From: Apricaphanius iberus
Taxonomy: Eukaryota > Chordata > Actinopteri > Cyprinodontiformes > Aphaniidae
DNA length: 64,000 nt
Direction of reading: 5' to 3'
Assembly: GCA_028564705.1 (NCBI GenBank)
Contig: JAPXFQ010000065.1
Coordinates: forward strand, 1,302,001-1,366,000
Shown here: piece by piece, positions 22,424-35,348 of the stretch
How positions within the stretch are numbered: position 1 is the stretch's first letter
Layout of the letters: the number at the start of each line of letters is the position of its first letter
Notes under the pieces: model-generated
What the model was told of the DNA's origin: nothing
Seen by the model: only the letters and a program-made list of their open reading frames with translations
Databases searched by the model: none
Program-made: the position numbers and the translations under genes

Positions 22424-22525
22424 TCGGACAGATATGATTTAAACCAGCCTAGTGCTGTTCCCTTGATCCCTACAACATGTTCAAGCCTTTCTAAGAGAAT
22501 ATTATCTCACACTCTGCTGTGGAGA
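20832..22525 (-). mobile_element. L2/Rex-type LINE, copy B (3' half)
   Basis: A minus-strand non-LTR retrotransposon of the Jockey/L2/Rex kind. From 22525 downwards it encodes NILLERLEHVVG...GWFKSYLSD (reverse transcriptase palm), then, past a TA tract, IIRQHRMNFHSYADDTQFYL with the catalytic YADD. Near 21516-21749 it encodes the C-terminal LLTYKALNNQAPSYIRDL and LLVVPRISKSRMGSRSF. The 3' UTR follows, ending near 20832 in an ATTGAATTGAA tail. Several stops interrupt the frame, so it is dead. The 5' part is missing. Confidence 0.85.
22322..22420. repeat. TA microsatellite inside a LINE reverse transcriptase
   Basis: About 100 bases of nearly pure TA with one CATACAGTA interruption. Recognisable reverse transcriptase coding sequence lies on both sides, and the intervening segment of the gene is missing. 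Confidence 0.95.
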
Positions 22526-24554
22526 CTGCGAACATGTAAACTGCAGCTGTCAATTTTTGAAGGGGTTCGCCTATCCGTCCTTGGTGCTTGTACTGTCTAA
22601 AGACCTTCAGCAAAAGTACAGGGATTGTGGAATTCATGTGAAAGGAAAGAGTACTCTGCTGGACCAAAGGGAGGAACAAAAAACCTATCCTACGGTGGGA
22701 AAAGAAATTAATGACTAGATTGTGTTGTTACAGTTTTGAGCCGGAAGTAATGAGGCTGGCTTATCGTAAACCAAGATGTGAATTTGCAAGACCCTACTGT
22801 TTATTCCGGACAGCGAATGACAGAAGAAATTCCAGTAATAAAAATGAAAATATAAATGAAGAAAATGTTTCTTATTCTTTGAAATATAATAAAAAAGCTT
22901 TTTTGTGGTGAGGAATAAAAAAGCACCCTCCACATTTACTCCCACTTACATACACACATTTTACACCGTTTTCTCTCCCTCTCGTCTGCTTAGCCTCTCG
23001 CTTTCTCTTTCTCCTTTTTCATTGTCCCTCAAAAATAATTTTTTAAACAAGTGGTTCTCTCGCACAGCCAACATCAACATCTTCTAAAGCCGAAGATAAA
23101 CATGGACCTTGGTCTATGACAGAGCTGATTTTATCCCCAGAGAGCATCAGCCAACTCCCGTTCCTCCACTCAAACACAAACCTGCTGTTAGTGTTTGAGA
23201 AAACCAAAGCTGTGCTGTCAGATCAGTGTCCCTATTGCCCTTAAGTAATACGATTGGGCAGCAGACTTTAAAAATCACCTCCAAAGTTTTGTCCTGAACA
23301 GTCTTAGCCTATAATCGCAGCAACCCTCAAGTCTGGTTTCCTGGTATTATGTTTTTTACTGCAGCCAGAAGGTATTAAAAAGAAAAGGAAGAAAGAAAAG
23401 CAAGAAAAAAAGACAGCATCATCATGAAAAATAAGACTGGGGTTTGGTAAACATCATCGCTATCACAGAGCGTCTTTCGGTGGCCTTGACTTTTTCAAAG
23501 TGAAGAAAAAGAAGGATCTGATGTTGGAAAGGGCTGTAACAAAGCACACGCGAAACAGGTGTTCCGTGTCATCCCCAGAAGTGCAAAACAGCTTCAGTCG
23601 AAGAGATATATGGATCATAAAAGAAAAGTGTTGTTTGAAAAGAAAAATATGATAGGGGAGGCCCAATGTGATATTATGTCCAGGGAAGCCCTGCCAACTG
23701 GAACATTATCTCAGCTAAAAAAATAGCGGCTGTGTCCTGGAAATTAAGTGATAACCTTCCTGCTTTCTGTCGTCTTTTTAACATCCTTAAGCATTTAAGG
23801 TTCATGTTTTAAGAATGTTTACTGCGAGAATCTAGACTGCAGGCTTATTACAACCATGAAACCACTTTTTAAAGCTGACTTATTGAGCTCCTACTGGACA
23901 GACACCAGTGCATGTTTCAGGAAACATTGTGTGTTTGCTGTATTTGATTATGTTCGATTGTGTACCTTAGGAAGGAAGATCTAAGCATTTTCTTCCCCTG
24001 TGTTTGTGTAAGGGTGCCTCTGTGTTTTCCATGCACATTACCGGTCTGCAGCAGACTTGTCACTGCTCAGTTGCAGCACACAGATGTTTGGCCACTGTCT
24101 TTTCAGCAGGAATTCATCTGGAATCTATAGATATAAACAGAGAGGACAGTTCATAGAGAACAGCGAGTCTGTGATGTCTGACAGCGGAAAGGTGATACGT
24201 CTGTGCTGTGTTTTCTGAGATTTTATGATCAGATGACATTTTGCTGTTCCATTTCAGAAAACCTGTGCTACAAGTGCTTGATGCTAATTAAAGTTCTAAA
24301 ATAGCAATCAAAGAACAAAAACACCAACAACTGCTGGCTGACCTGGTGGCAGAAGAAGATCATTAAGAATGAGGGATATGCTGATCAAGATTTGTCTTTT
24401 CTTCGTTCTCCTATCCAAGATATTTATGACCTGCTCAGGGACTGCAGATGGAAACTAGCTTTAGCTATAATCTGGTGTAAAACAACTTTAAACTAATGGT
24501 TTTGCACATTGTCTCTGTTAAATAAACAAATAACCAAACAAACTTGATTGGCAA
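22526..24554. other. Noncoding stretch, nothing recognised
   Basis: No supported gene. A pyrimidine-rich tract lies at about 22970-23030. Confidence 0.45.
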
Positions 24555-24880
24555 GCAAGCTCACCTGACCTGAACCAACCCCACAGAAAATCTATGGGGC
24601 ATTGCCAAGACAAAGATGAGAGAATTGAGACCGCACAATGTAGAAGAGCTGAAGGCCACTATTGAAGCATCCTGGTGTTTCATAACACAGGCTGATAGCA
24701 TCCATGCCACACCGCGCTGAGGCAGTAATCAATGCAAAAGTGGCCCAGACGAAGTACTGAATACATATGCATGATTATACTTTTCAGAGGTCAGATTTTT
24801 CTCTATTTATTTATTTCATGTAATGTTCTAATTTTCTAAGAATATGAATTTGGAATTTTCATAAGCTGTAAGTCACATTC
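24555..24880 (+). mobile_element. Tc1-like transposon 3' fragment
   Basis: CACCTGACCTGAACC...CAGAAAATCTATGGGGCATT corresponds to the last catalytic block of a Tc1 transposase (SPDLNP-x-ENLWG-like), followed by its 3' region. Frames are broken and no terminal repeat pair was found. The sequence is a different family from the two complete Tc1 copies. Confidence 0.6.
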
Positions 24881-25737
24881 ATCAATGTGAAGTCTATATC
24901 ATATATTAGTTTTACATTTTTCAACTGAATTGCTAAAAAAAAGAAACAAGAAAAAAAAATGTTTGTACAATCTTCTAATTTTCCAAGTTTCACCTCTATG
25001 AGCTTGGCCGAAAATAATCAACAAGAAACAGCAGATCCTTGCCGTCCAGGGCCGAATTATGATAGCAGAGGCCCCTGAACACAAAGGGGCTGATTTATTA
25101 ATGGTATGCCGCACAGCATTGCAAAAACAGGCTCTGACTGATCTATCAACACGGTGCAGAGCGCATTGCGCTTGTTAAAGTCATACATTCACGATCCATT
25201 TAGCGCTTCTGCCCTTGATGGATATGCAATCTGGCTGTTTCTGTAAGTAGACGCAAAATATCAGGAGGAGAATAGGCAAATAAGTAGGCGTTCCAGGTGC
25301 AGTGTGATTTACTAAGCAAAACATGTTTGAGCCGGCTATTTTAGCGTCTATTTTTAGCACTTCTGAAAAGCATGTCTTAATTTTGCGCTACCATATTCAA
25401 CATGATCTTATTATTGACAAACAATGTCATTCACACACAATATAACCTAAGAGTAATTAACACTAATGGCCATAAACTTGAGAGTTATGTAAATAGTTAC
25501 CTGTTTTCCCCCCAAAGACGCATCATAACTCACTGTGCTGTCGTCACGTCTCCATCTGGTGAAGATGGGCTGAGCTCAATTGATCCTAGTGGATCCTCAT
25601 TAGTTCCTCACCTAGTGGTTTACCTTCCTGAAGTCCAATTAATAAAATAAAGTAATCATATACAATACCACAATGATAATTGGCATTATATATTATATTG
25701 TAAAAACAAAATTCAGACATGCTGCAGTTTTGATCCG
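24881..25737. other. Noncoding stretch, nothing recognised
   Basis: No gene or classifiable repeat was identified. Confidence 0.4.
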
Positions 25738-26170
25738 CCTTAAGCTTGGTTTATGCTTGACACATGCACATTGCGCGCGGAAATGAGACATGCAGAACCG
25801 ACCGAGACGCCTTCTAGCAGCATTTATACCTTTTGCGGTTCGCCCCTACTGTGAGCAAATATTCTTGAAGAATGTAGGGGGTGGCATAGGGCTCTATGGC
25901 ATACATACAACACTACACCATAGTAGAAGTAGAAATCATTGTTGTTTACAACATGGCGGCACCCGTGAGCTTAAACAAAGAGGAAGAACTTTTACTACTG
26001 ATGGGAAAAAAGATGAAAAAGGAGATGGTCCACACGTCAAACCATATTTTGATCACTGTGATCTCTATAGGGCGAATCATAAAGATGTCTTTATTTACGA
26101 ACTTCCGCCAGTAGGAGCTCTTGCCAGTTCGCCATGTTTTTCCGCGCGGAACCGTCTGCATGGTTAAAAA
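25738..26170 (+). mobile_element. Possible PIF/Harbinger-like remnant
   Basis: AAGCTTGGTTTATGCTTGAC near 25743 resembles the terminal repeat of fish Harbinger elements. ATGGCGGCACCC at about 25952 opens a peptide MAAPVSLNKEEELLLLMGKK, like the N-terminus I recall for Harbinger nucleases. A GCGCGGAACC block near 26150 may be near the other end. The nuclease domain is absent and the right boundary is uncertain. Confidence 0.4.
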
Positions 26171-29100
26171 AAAAATTCCTGTCTCATTCCTCCTCTTGTG
26201 ACCTCTCTCCCTCTGTCAGGGCTCCTACTCCTTCGCTCCTGTTTCTTGTTAAAAAAAAAGGTGCAATCAGTTTAGATAAACTTGACTCGTACTTTAAAGC
26301 ATTTCATCATAAATGTAAATTAAAAAGTGCTTTTCTTTTTACATACAGTAAATAATAATGTGTTAAATAAACCTGTATCTGTCTTTTAAAGCTCCTGTTT
26401 TTCTCTCCTCCTCTCCTGTTTCTCATAACTAAAACCAGAAGAACATGGATTTTCTCTTTGAATGCACAATATATTGGGAGTGACATTGGTATCGGACAAT
26501 GTTAGTCATTTTTTTAAATATTGGTATCATTCCAAAAGTAAAACTGGCCGAACATTAACATTAATTCAATCTTTGAAAGAGATGTGTGGCATATTAATGA
26601 CATTTTAAATATAGGTTATCATCCATAAAAGCAATATTGATATGAACTATTCGTATTGCCACAAATTTTTGGTTCGGCTAACCCCTCATTTTCCTACTTT
26701 ACCTAAAAACTAAATGACAGCTAAAACAAGCAGGACATCCCGCCATTACCAAGTCTCTACCTCCAGCTGTTCAAGTTCAGCTTTCTCTCCCACTATCAGT
26801 GGCTGATGCTGGCACACTACAATGATCAAAGTTTTCCTCATGGTCTCACACACACGTTATGGATGTTTCCAGTTAGCGTAACCAGTAATTAACTGTGTTT
26901 ATTTGCTCCAAATAACATGCAGGAAAAACAGGTAATAAGATATTACCCTGGCGTTGTTTGGTGAACATGTGATCCAGTCTGGAGAGTTTTTCTCCACTGA
27001 GGAGACGAAGCACAGCAGATTGTCAGGTTTGGGCACACTTTACCACCCAAACCCCGCCAAGGGATGCAGCTGGATATCAGGTTGCCCAATTATGAAAAGC
27101 AGTGGCTCCATGATTGATAATAACAGTGTGACTATTTTCGTAAACTTTCCCCCACAATCAATGCTGCATCCTGCATTGGGAAAAAAACAGTCTGAGCTGC
27201 TGCTGCTGCTGCTTCAGCTGTTCTCAGATTGTGTTTTGTAGTTAACCTGATTTTCCTCCATATGGTTCGCAAAGAAGATGCTAGTAGATGAAAGTCTTCT
27301 AAATAAAAATATCTTCTCATATTTCTCTCGTTTTTTTATAGAAACCATATTTTTGCCACTAATTTAAGATTTAGGGGCAGAGTATGTTACCATGGTTTCC
27401 ACAATTGTGCCTTAGGAACTATGTAACTCTGTTCAGGTAAAACATAAAATAGTGTGGATCTTATTGGTTATCTCCTCCAGCACTTTCTAACCTCTGCCAT
27501 ATTAGAAATTTGAAGTCAATTTCTTTTATTTTTCTTAAACTGCTCATGTGGGCCCCCCAGTGTGCTCGGGCCCCTGAGCCTGTGCCCCTAATACCCATTG
27601 GATAATCCGGCCATGCAGCCATGGTTGTTCAGTGAGGTGAACCGTTCTGCAGACTGACATAGATACCACATGTGCTGTCAGTAATACTTTAGTCCTGGCC
27701 TTTGTCTTTTTAGAACAATCAGTCATGCAATTTTATCTGCAGTCTATCTCTACCATATAATCTGTACTATGCATATTGCAAAGGAAACTCCTTGTTATAT
27801 ATATAAAAAAAGCAAAACTATTACATACATCAGGAATCCCAAACAAAAAGATCAAAACTTCCTCCACCTGGCAGCTGGAATTGCTGATGATCCTAATGAC
27901 TGTCAGGGACAGCTTGTGTTTCCTAATGAAACCCAGCTGAATCATTCAGCTAATGGTCATGCACAGCAACACGATGGCAAGTCCCTTTCCAAGAGTTACA
28001 TCTGCTGCAAAATAAGAATGAATTTTTGTGTTTTGATGCAATGACCGGTTAACACACAAGATCTTAAAAGTTGTATTCAACATTGAGCCCCTTTATTTGA
28101 ACTCCCACATGGTTGTGCAGACTTTTGTATTGATTCTACTGTAATAACCTAGATCTAGACCAGGAATGTAGCGCTCACATACTGAACTGGTAAAATGTGT
28201 ACATGCACTCATCTTGGGTATGAATGTACTGCAGGTTTTTAATAAAAGTTGCATTTATTTTGAAAATTTAAGCCACACTGGAACAAAATTATGCATACAG
28301 GCTCAGAAACATAGCTACAATCTCAGTCATTTGGATAAGTGTTCCTCAGCATGTATTTAAAAACCTTGCTTTTTGTAACCATCAATAAGCTTGGCAGAAT
28401 TTGTAGATTTTTTTTTTTTTCGCGGTGGGTTTCAGACATAGTCCACAATTTATTTAATAAGTTTGATTAGTTTTTTTTAGTGCTACTGGGAGATGTGCTT
28501 TGGAAAAGTGGATATGGGATATGTGGATAATGGGTGTGTTATTCTAATAACAGTAAAGAGGGTTAAACTGAGACAAAACTGCTATTTCTAACAGTAAAGT
28601 GATCCCAAATAGATATGAAAATTGGTTTTAAAACGGTTGAAAGAGGGTTAATATTTAGCTTTAGGGAAGGCCACATTGATAACCCAATAAAAAAAAACAA
28701 ACATTAAAAAGCATTGTTAAAAGCGCCAAAATTATCATGACAGTCATGCTGATTATAATTACATATAAATATCTGACCGGTTTACCTGAAAATGTATTCA
28801 ACTACAACCCAGGTAAAACCAGATGTGAGCCTTCACAGAGAAGTTATGGTAGTTCAAGCAAACTAATGTGCCATAACAGATGAATCACATTACTTTTATT
28901 CTGGATTCTTCTTTAACATAGTTTATAAAAAAATAAATTAGTCTAAAGGCTAAAATGAAAACAAAAGAATTATTAAAAGAGAGAAATCTGACATGTGGAG
29001 GGTGAAAAAAATGATTGTTACATCAAAAATATGATGTAGTATGAGTGGCTTGTTAGTTATATAGTATTTCAAAAAGGCTAGGCTGTTATGAAGCAAAGCC

Positions 29101-29862
29101 ATTTGAAGAGCTTGAAGTAAATTTTGAATTTGGAATAGAGAAGCCCTTCGACTTTATTTAGCCCATGTCCTGGCTCTTTTATCTGTACTTTACACTTGAT
29201 TGGGACAAAGAAAAGGAATGCAAAATGCTTCCGTTTGCCAACATACACACATTAGGAAAAAGAAATATAAACCAAAAATCTGACCAGATGCCACAAAAGA
29301 ACAAGGATCGCTATAGGAAGTATGCAACCATTTAAATCATCAGTTAGATGTAAATATGCGTACAACAAGCATGTCAAGTATATGGCATGGGAAGGGGGAG
29401 GAGGTAAAATGAAAAAGAACAGACTTTCCAAGGACAACTGCATTTTACTGAATACGACACACAGACACACAGGAATGAAATTGAGTATTTTATTATAAAG
29501 TACACCATTTCCCACATCATATATGTAAAAAAAAGTCTTAAAATATGTAAAAAATAATGCTGATAATGATTTGGATACATTTTCTGTAGCAGCAAAAACA
29601 GAACTTACTATGACAATAACAGACTGCTTCGTAGCACCACACGGTAAGAAAGCAAATTTCTACGGAGACTTTTTTCCTTCTGGTTCATCTATATAAAAGG
29701 ATATGTTTGAAAGATATTTACGATACAAAGTTGTTTGTTCTTAAGTAGAATATTCAACAGCACTTGATGGGAGAGCAGCTGCAACCACATTTCAGTCTCC
29801 ATTACTTCCATTACAGCTCTGGCTTTCAGCTAAGTGATACTGAACAGTCTCAGAACATACAC
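26171..29862. other. 3.7 kb without recognisable genes
   Basis: Only short, domain-free frames were seen, and no RNA gene or classified transposon. Confidence 0.45.
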
Positions 29863-30684
29863 TCACTGGCCACTTTATTAGATACAGCTATCTAGCACTG
29901 GTAGAGCTTTCTTTTGCTTTCAGAACTATTGTACTCTAATTTAACATGTCAAGTCATTGTGCAGGGACTTTGGTCCACTTTAACTTGATAACATGACATA
30001 GTTAATGCAGGTTTATCTACTGCACATCCACAATGTCCATCATATCCCCAAAGATGCGCTGTTGCATTGAGATTTGATAACCGTCAAGGCAACAGGAAAA
30101 CAGTGAACTCATTGTGATTATCAAGAAACCAGTTTGAAATGATTTTGCTTTGTGACAAGGTGCAAGAGACGGTCATGATTAACGAGATCCCAAAATGTAA
30201 CAGGAAAATATTGCCCACACCGTTACACATTTAACTGTTTAAAGCTGTTTATACAAGGCTGTATGGACCCATGTTTATTATGTTGTTTGGACCAAATTGT
30301 GACCTTCCATTTGGACATTGTAGCTGATATTATAGCTGACAGGAATTTTGTAGCCTATCTGCTTCAATGTTTTGACATGCTGCAAATTCAATGGTGGTAT
30401 TGAGTTGGTTGTATTGTGTTTTCCTTCAACTTGAACTATTTTAATATTTTTTCTTTACCATCACCAAGTTATTTTGGCTCATGCAACTGCTGCTCTCTTA
30501 ATCAGTTTTTTTCAGACCCTTATCTGTGAACCTGGGATATTCAGAAGATTGAAAATCCCAGTTTATTGACAATTTTCTGAAATTTCGCACCAACAACTAT
30601 GCAACATTCATGGTTACTCAGATCCCCTTTCTATATTGTTCTGACCAATCAAATAGCATCCTAATAAAAGAGGTGATGAATGTA
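29863..30684 (-). mobile_element. Highly decayed DNA transposon, Tc1-like
   Basis: The left end ACACTCACTGGCCACTTTAT and a matching decayed right end (CCTAATAAAAGAGGTGATGA) correspond to the common fish element whose ends read CACTCACCGGCCACTTTATT. Internal stretches such as CAGTGAACTCATTGTGATTA and AATATTGCCCACACCGTTAC fit the minus-strand transposase region of that element in order. Frames are destroyed and much of the interior is deleted. Confidence 0.65.
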
Positions 30685-31709
30685 GGAGATCCATGACTTC
30701 TGGATGTGAAAATGTTAACTAAAAGGCTTTCTGCACCTAAGAGGCAGAAAATGCACTTATTCTCAGCTTAACTTATTTATCAAATTTACAGACAAACTGC
30801 CAAAAATAATGTCCAAGGTATTGTGTTGTGTCATACTTGGCCATTAAAGCTGATTCTGATTCTGATTGTTATAAAAACATTTGAAATTTAACCATGAATA
30901 TCCATTGCCCAACTAACTTAGCACACAATATTCTAAATTAAAGACTCGCTAAAGCTGGGACTCACGTTTGCTAACTTAACACAGGAATTTGCTCTCATTA
31001 TTCGGATGCTCATTGTCAGCCCTAAAATTGACATTAGGAACTAAGGGTTGGTATTCATAGGCATGGCTCTAAAAGAATAATAGTCGCACCAACCCTGGGG
31101 TGACTACAAGGCCAGAGTTAAGTATGTTATCTCCATTCTTCCTTCTCATCCCCCTCTTCCTCTTAACTTTCTCATTGCTCCTCTCAGTGTGAAGTGCATT
31201 GTTTGTGCTGAGCACACACAGTGCCAGGAACCTGCCAGCTCCCTTGTAAAACCCCCCATGTCCAATTTCAATTATCCAGCTCCTACCACCATTCCCCTTA
31301 TCTAATTAAATCTGCACTCGGTCGGTCCTAGGGACTACAAACTACATTGTGGGGTCTTTAAACAAGCAAAACAAACAGAGGGCCCAGCATGTGGAGATCC
31401 GAAACAGACCCTCCATGTGACTCTTAGATGTATATAAAAAAAAAAACTTATGTAGTGTGAATGTTGAGGGGTAAGGGGGATATAGTAAGGGATATAGATG
31501 GTGGAAAAATTAGATGGTCAGAAATGTGAGTATGGGGTGAAGGTAATTGTTTTAAGTCCAAAAAAGAAATGCAGCTAATGAGCAATAATAGAAATATAGG
31601 GAGGAGATGTTGAATGATCCATCTGGGTGTAGCCATATGGAGTTTACTGATAATTAATTCCTGTAGACTGGTAACCTCTCAAGGATGTATCCCACCTCTC
31701 TCTAACCAC
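30685..31709. other. Noncoding stretch, nothing recognised
   Basis: No supported gene or repeat was found. Confidence 0.4.
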
Positions 31710-31765
31710 AGCGGAAAAATGGGTATAGACAGTGGATGGATGGATGGTTGAATGGATGGATGGAG
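31710..31765 (-). repeat. Truncated end of a dispersed fish repeat with GGAT tail
   Basis: TGGGTATAGACAGTGGATGG followed by GGAT tetranucleotides is the reverse complement of the CCATCCATC...TATACC start seen at 34825 and 37812, in the opposite orientation. Confidence 0.55.
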
Positions 31766-32054
31766 TGTTTTTGTCTGAAGATATATTTTGAAAACTTGTG
31801 CTAAAAAAAACAGTTGATGGTTTTATACAAGGTTTTATATGGCTTATTTCCTTTTTTTTAGTCACTGTTTGGTACATCTGGTGTTTTGGCCCCGCTGCTC
31901 TGATCCTGTGACTGTCTTCATCACTTCCTGCTGTGTCCTGCCTGGGTATATCTGCTTCTGAATCATACTTCAGAATATTTCGTGTTAAATCTTTTGTATT
32001 ACTCATCATAGTTTTGTATTTGTAACAGGAAACAGTCAAAAATATCTCAAAAAG

Positions 32055-32440
32055 CTACTCATCATGTCCCCATCTAAAGTAATTCAGGAACAGATGAAAA
32101 ACAAATTCAATAACATCCATAGGTGTGGAAAGGGATAAAAAGCCATTTCTAAAGCTCTGAGATTCCAGTAAACCACAGTCAGTACATTTACATGCACATC
32201 TACTTGTAGTAGCTACATTGAAGCCACAGCTTTCTTGGGGCACACTGACGAAAGCCAGGCTGCCGAAAACTGGCCCCACCGGGCTCTCTGACCATCAACA
32301 GCAGGCAAGGTGGTTGAAGTGTCTTGCCCATGGACACAATGACCAAGACGGACAAAATGTGGGGTTGAACCGAGGACGAACGCTGATCTCTTCAGTTGCC
32401 CTGAATCATTACAGTGTTTCTGTGTGTGTGTGAGAGGAGT
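32055..32440 (-). mobile_element. tRNA-derived SINE, minus strand
   Basis: On the minus strand, a B-box-like GGTTCAACCCC (about 32363-32375) is followed by GTCCATGGGCAAGACACTTC, the conserved TTGGGCAAG-type core, and then ACCTTGCCTGCTG...GGTCAGAG, shared with the plus-strand copy at 32655. Its body continues to about 32055. No A box could be fixed. Confidence 0.6.
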
Positions 32441-32654
32441 GTGGGTCCCAATTGTTGTGTTGTTTTTGGTTAGAAGTGGTTTTTCCCATATTTCTCAGTC
32501 TCTTAGTGTCCTGGATGAGTCATCATTGAATTACAGTGAATAAAAAAGAAAAAAAAAAGAAATTCATCAACGGGAACTCAAAGATCTGCAACATTTTCTG
32601 TGCTCTGATTAGACAGAATGAATATTGCACAGGTGTCTTCAGGCCAGTTTGTGG

Positions 32655-32865
32655 GCACCTTTGGAGTTAGGAGTTCGTCCTGTAACAGGAGGGTTGCCGG
32701 TTCGAACCCCGACTCTGTCAGACTCTGCCGCTGTGTCCTTGGGCAAGACACTTCACTCACCTTGCCAGCTGCTGGTGGTCAGAGGAGTAGCTGGTGTTTA
32801 GCTGCCTCTCTTTAATAAGTGTTCCCCAGAACAGCTGTGGCTACAGTGAGTGAATGACTGACTGT
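32655..32865 (+). mobile_element. tRNA-derived SINE, plus strand
   Basis: B box GGTTCGAACCCCG near 32699 is followed by CGCTGTGTCCTTGGGCAAGA and CACCTTGCCAGCTGCTGGTG, then CAGCTGTGGCTACAGTGAGT. It shares the core with the minus-strand copy about 200 bases away, making an inverted pair. Confidence 0.65.
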
Positions 32866-32866
32866 A

Positions 32867-33245
32867 GTTTAAAGAGTTTATTGTCCTCTGACTGAAAAAG
32901 CATGGAAAGTAAAAACAGCAATTAAGCTTAAAAGCATTAAACATGAAAATCATTAAAAAAAACATTAAATAAACAGCATTAAGCATCTTAATCGTTTACT
33001 TAAAGGCAGCTCTAAACAGATGAGTTTTAAGTTTGGATTTAAACCAGCTGAGTGTTTGCAATGCTTTGCAGTCATCAGGAAGTTTGTTCCAGATAAGGGA
33101 AGCATAGAAACTGAAAGCTACTTCTCCATGTTTGGTTTTCATTCTAGGGACAATTAGTAGACTAGTGTTGGAGGACCTGAGTGGTCTAGGTGGTTGGTAT
33201 AGTGACAGCAGGTCTTCAACCTATTGTTTTCTCAGGTTATCATTA
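32867..33245 (-). mobile_element. Second LINE family, 3' fragment, minus strand
   Basis: The minus-strand translation gives the typical C-terminal end of an L2/Rex-type reverse transcriptase protein: SFYASLIWNKLPDDCKALQT and then LSWFKSKLKTHLF-like sequence, followed by 3' UTR. It matches the plus-strand copy at 36740-37385. Confidence 0.75.
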
Positions 33246-34824
33246 CATGACAGGACCATTTGTTAGATGATCCAAAACATTTAGGTAAGATAAAATGCAA
33301 AACACAAGAGATCAGGACAAGAGGAAGAAAACTTTTCACAGAAAACAGGAATAAAAAGTTGTAAAGAGTACTTTTTACAACAAGGACTTGTTGCCCTTTT
33401 AAATTTTATTTTGTCTCATACAGCTACTTTATTTGATAATTTTCAGTAAGAAATTTTCCTAATTAAATATCTGACTCAAAATAACACACTATTATCAAAT
33501 TAAATGTTTATTTTATTTTATATTAGTCTCAAATATTGGATTTTTATGTTTTACAGGTGTTCCTGATTGTTATTAGAGGCCTGCATTATAGTCTCGCCTA
33601 TCTGTAATAGTCCATAATAATATTTAGAAAATTCTGTGGCTTTGCTGCAACAGAGCTAAAGATGGATGTTTTAATGGAAAGAAACTGCAAATAATATGAA
33701 GATGATGAATCAGGTGAATATAAATATTAATAATTCAGTGGTTTGAAATGAAAAGGGGGTTAATGTTTTAGATGTATTCTTTTAGTGTCTCAGCCTCACA
33801 ACAACGGGTTTCTTCTTATTCAACTTGTTTGGTTTCATGCCTTAAGGTGGACAATTCTCACTAAGTGTTTATAATACAACCTGCATCACAGTCAATTCTT
33901 TCTCAAATTGATGTTCAGATAAATGGCAGCTAGTTTAAGGGGAAAAAACTGAATCTTTCGAAAAGCAATCTTTCTAAGCCTCCTGAAACAACTACAGTAA
34001 TCTTTGATTTTTGTTTAAGAAGACTTCAGCAACGGTTTACGTTGTTTTACAATTACTGCCCTCTACTGGTACAGAATATGTTGTCTTTAATGCACTTTGA
34101 GTTAGTGATTTAATACTTCATCTCAATCATTGACAAAAAAGGCTAACTTAAAAATAATTAACTTATTTGTCCAGTCACACATGTTCATTTGATTGACTGT
34201 TTTTAATAATGCCAAACCATTAACACACATACCCATTAAGACACACATGTTTAAAGACAAAATAGGTTTACACATCAATTCCCAACTGCCCAATTAAAGC
34301 TGACAGTAGCACTATCGAAGGCTGACTCCCCAGAACACATGACCCCCGTTATCAGATACAGTTTCTTCAAGAGGTTAACACGGGTCTAATAGCACTGAGA
34401 CGGGTGTATGTGTGTGTTTGCATATGAATGGATATGCTGCAGAGAAAATAACTGATTTTCTTCATGACATGTGAGAGGGCATGATTTAGGGCGTGTATAG
34501 GGATTCATGTGTGTTAATCCCACCATAACTCCAGGTTCCTACAGTTATGTTAGACGAGCACATAACACAAAAAATAAAGATAAAAATTCATATCCACCAC
34601 ACACCATAATATTGAGTGCACTCATGTAAACTAAAAATACAATCGAAGGATCGTTTGGATGTTTTGAATTTAGGTTTTTTGAAGTTATCAATACCTGCTC
34701 CACTATCTGTAGTATAAAAATGTCATATCAATGTTGTCAGAAGCTACATTACTGCAGTGCAGTCAAACCCTCACAAGTAAAATAAAAAAATGCTTCCATT
34801 TATTGCAGTTTTACTTAGCCACCT
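33246..34824. other. Noncoding stretch, nothing recognised
   Basis: AT-rich, with no supported gene or classified repeat. Confidence 0.4.
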
Positions 34825-35225
34825 CAGTGATCGATCCATCCATCAATCAATCAATTTTATATACCACTTATCCTCTAAGGGGCAGGGGCAGTGGGAGGGA
34901 TGCCGGTGCCAACCACCAGCTGTCATCGTGCAAGGTACATCAGGTGGGGCACACCCTGGACAGGTTCCTAGTTGTTTGCTGGGCAACACAGAGAGAAACA
35001 GGGCAAACAACCATGCATGCACACGCTCACACCAAATGACAATTTAAAGAGGCCAATTAACCTGATAGTCATGTTTTTGGACCGTGGGTGGAAGCCACAG
35101 TACCTGGAGGGAATCATGCATGCACAAGGAGAACATGCAAACTCAATGCAGAAAGACCCCAAGCCGGGATTTACCTTCTTGCTGCAAGGAAACAGGGCTA
35201 GCAGATGTGCCACTATGCAGCCCTA
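34825..35225 (+). repeat. Dispersed fish repeat (CCATCCATC...), copy 1
   Basis: It starts CCATCCATCAATCAATC and TATACCACTTATCC, then ACACCCTGGACAGGTTCC, AACACAGAGAGAAACAGGGC, GTCATGTTTTTGGACCGTGG and GAGAACATGCAAACTCAATG. This is a very common teleost interspersed repeat, which I associate with the 3' region of an RTE-type LINE, though the class is uncertain. Frames across it are not genes. Confidence 0.7.
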
Positions 35226-35348
35226 CCTCGGTGCTCACTCATATAAATTATTCAGTGAAGACAACTGCTTTAGAAAAGCAGTGCGGGTAAAAAGTGGTGC
35301 GTGAACCACAACAGCCACCCGAATGCTGCCAGAGTTTAAGTTTGTTAC

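Noticed and set aside
25896..26114. Small basic protein starting MAAPVSL as a host gene
   Set aside because: It fits the N-terminus of a Harbinger-type element better and lacks any complete domain.
34972..35304. 110-codon plus-strand frame rich in Arg and Gln
   Set aside because: It lies in a very common dispersed fish repeat.
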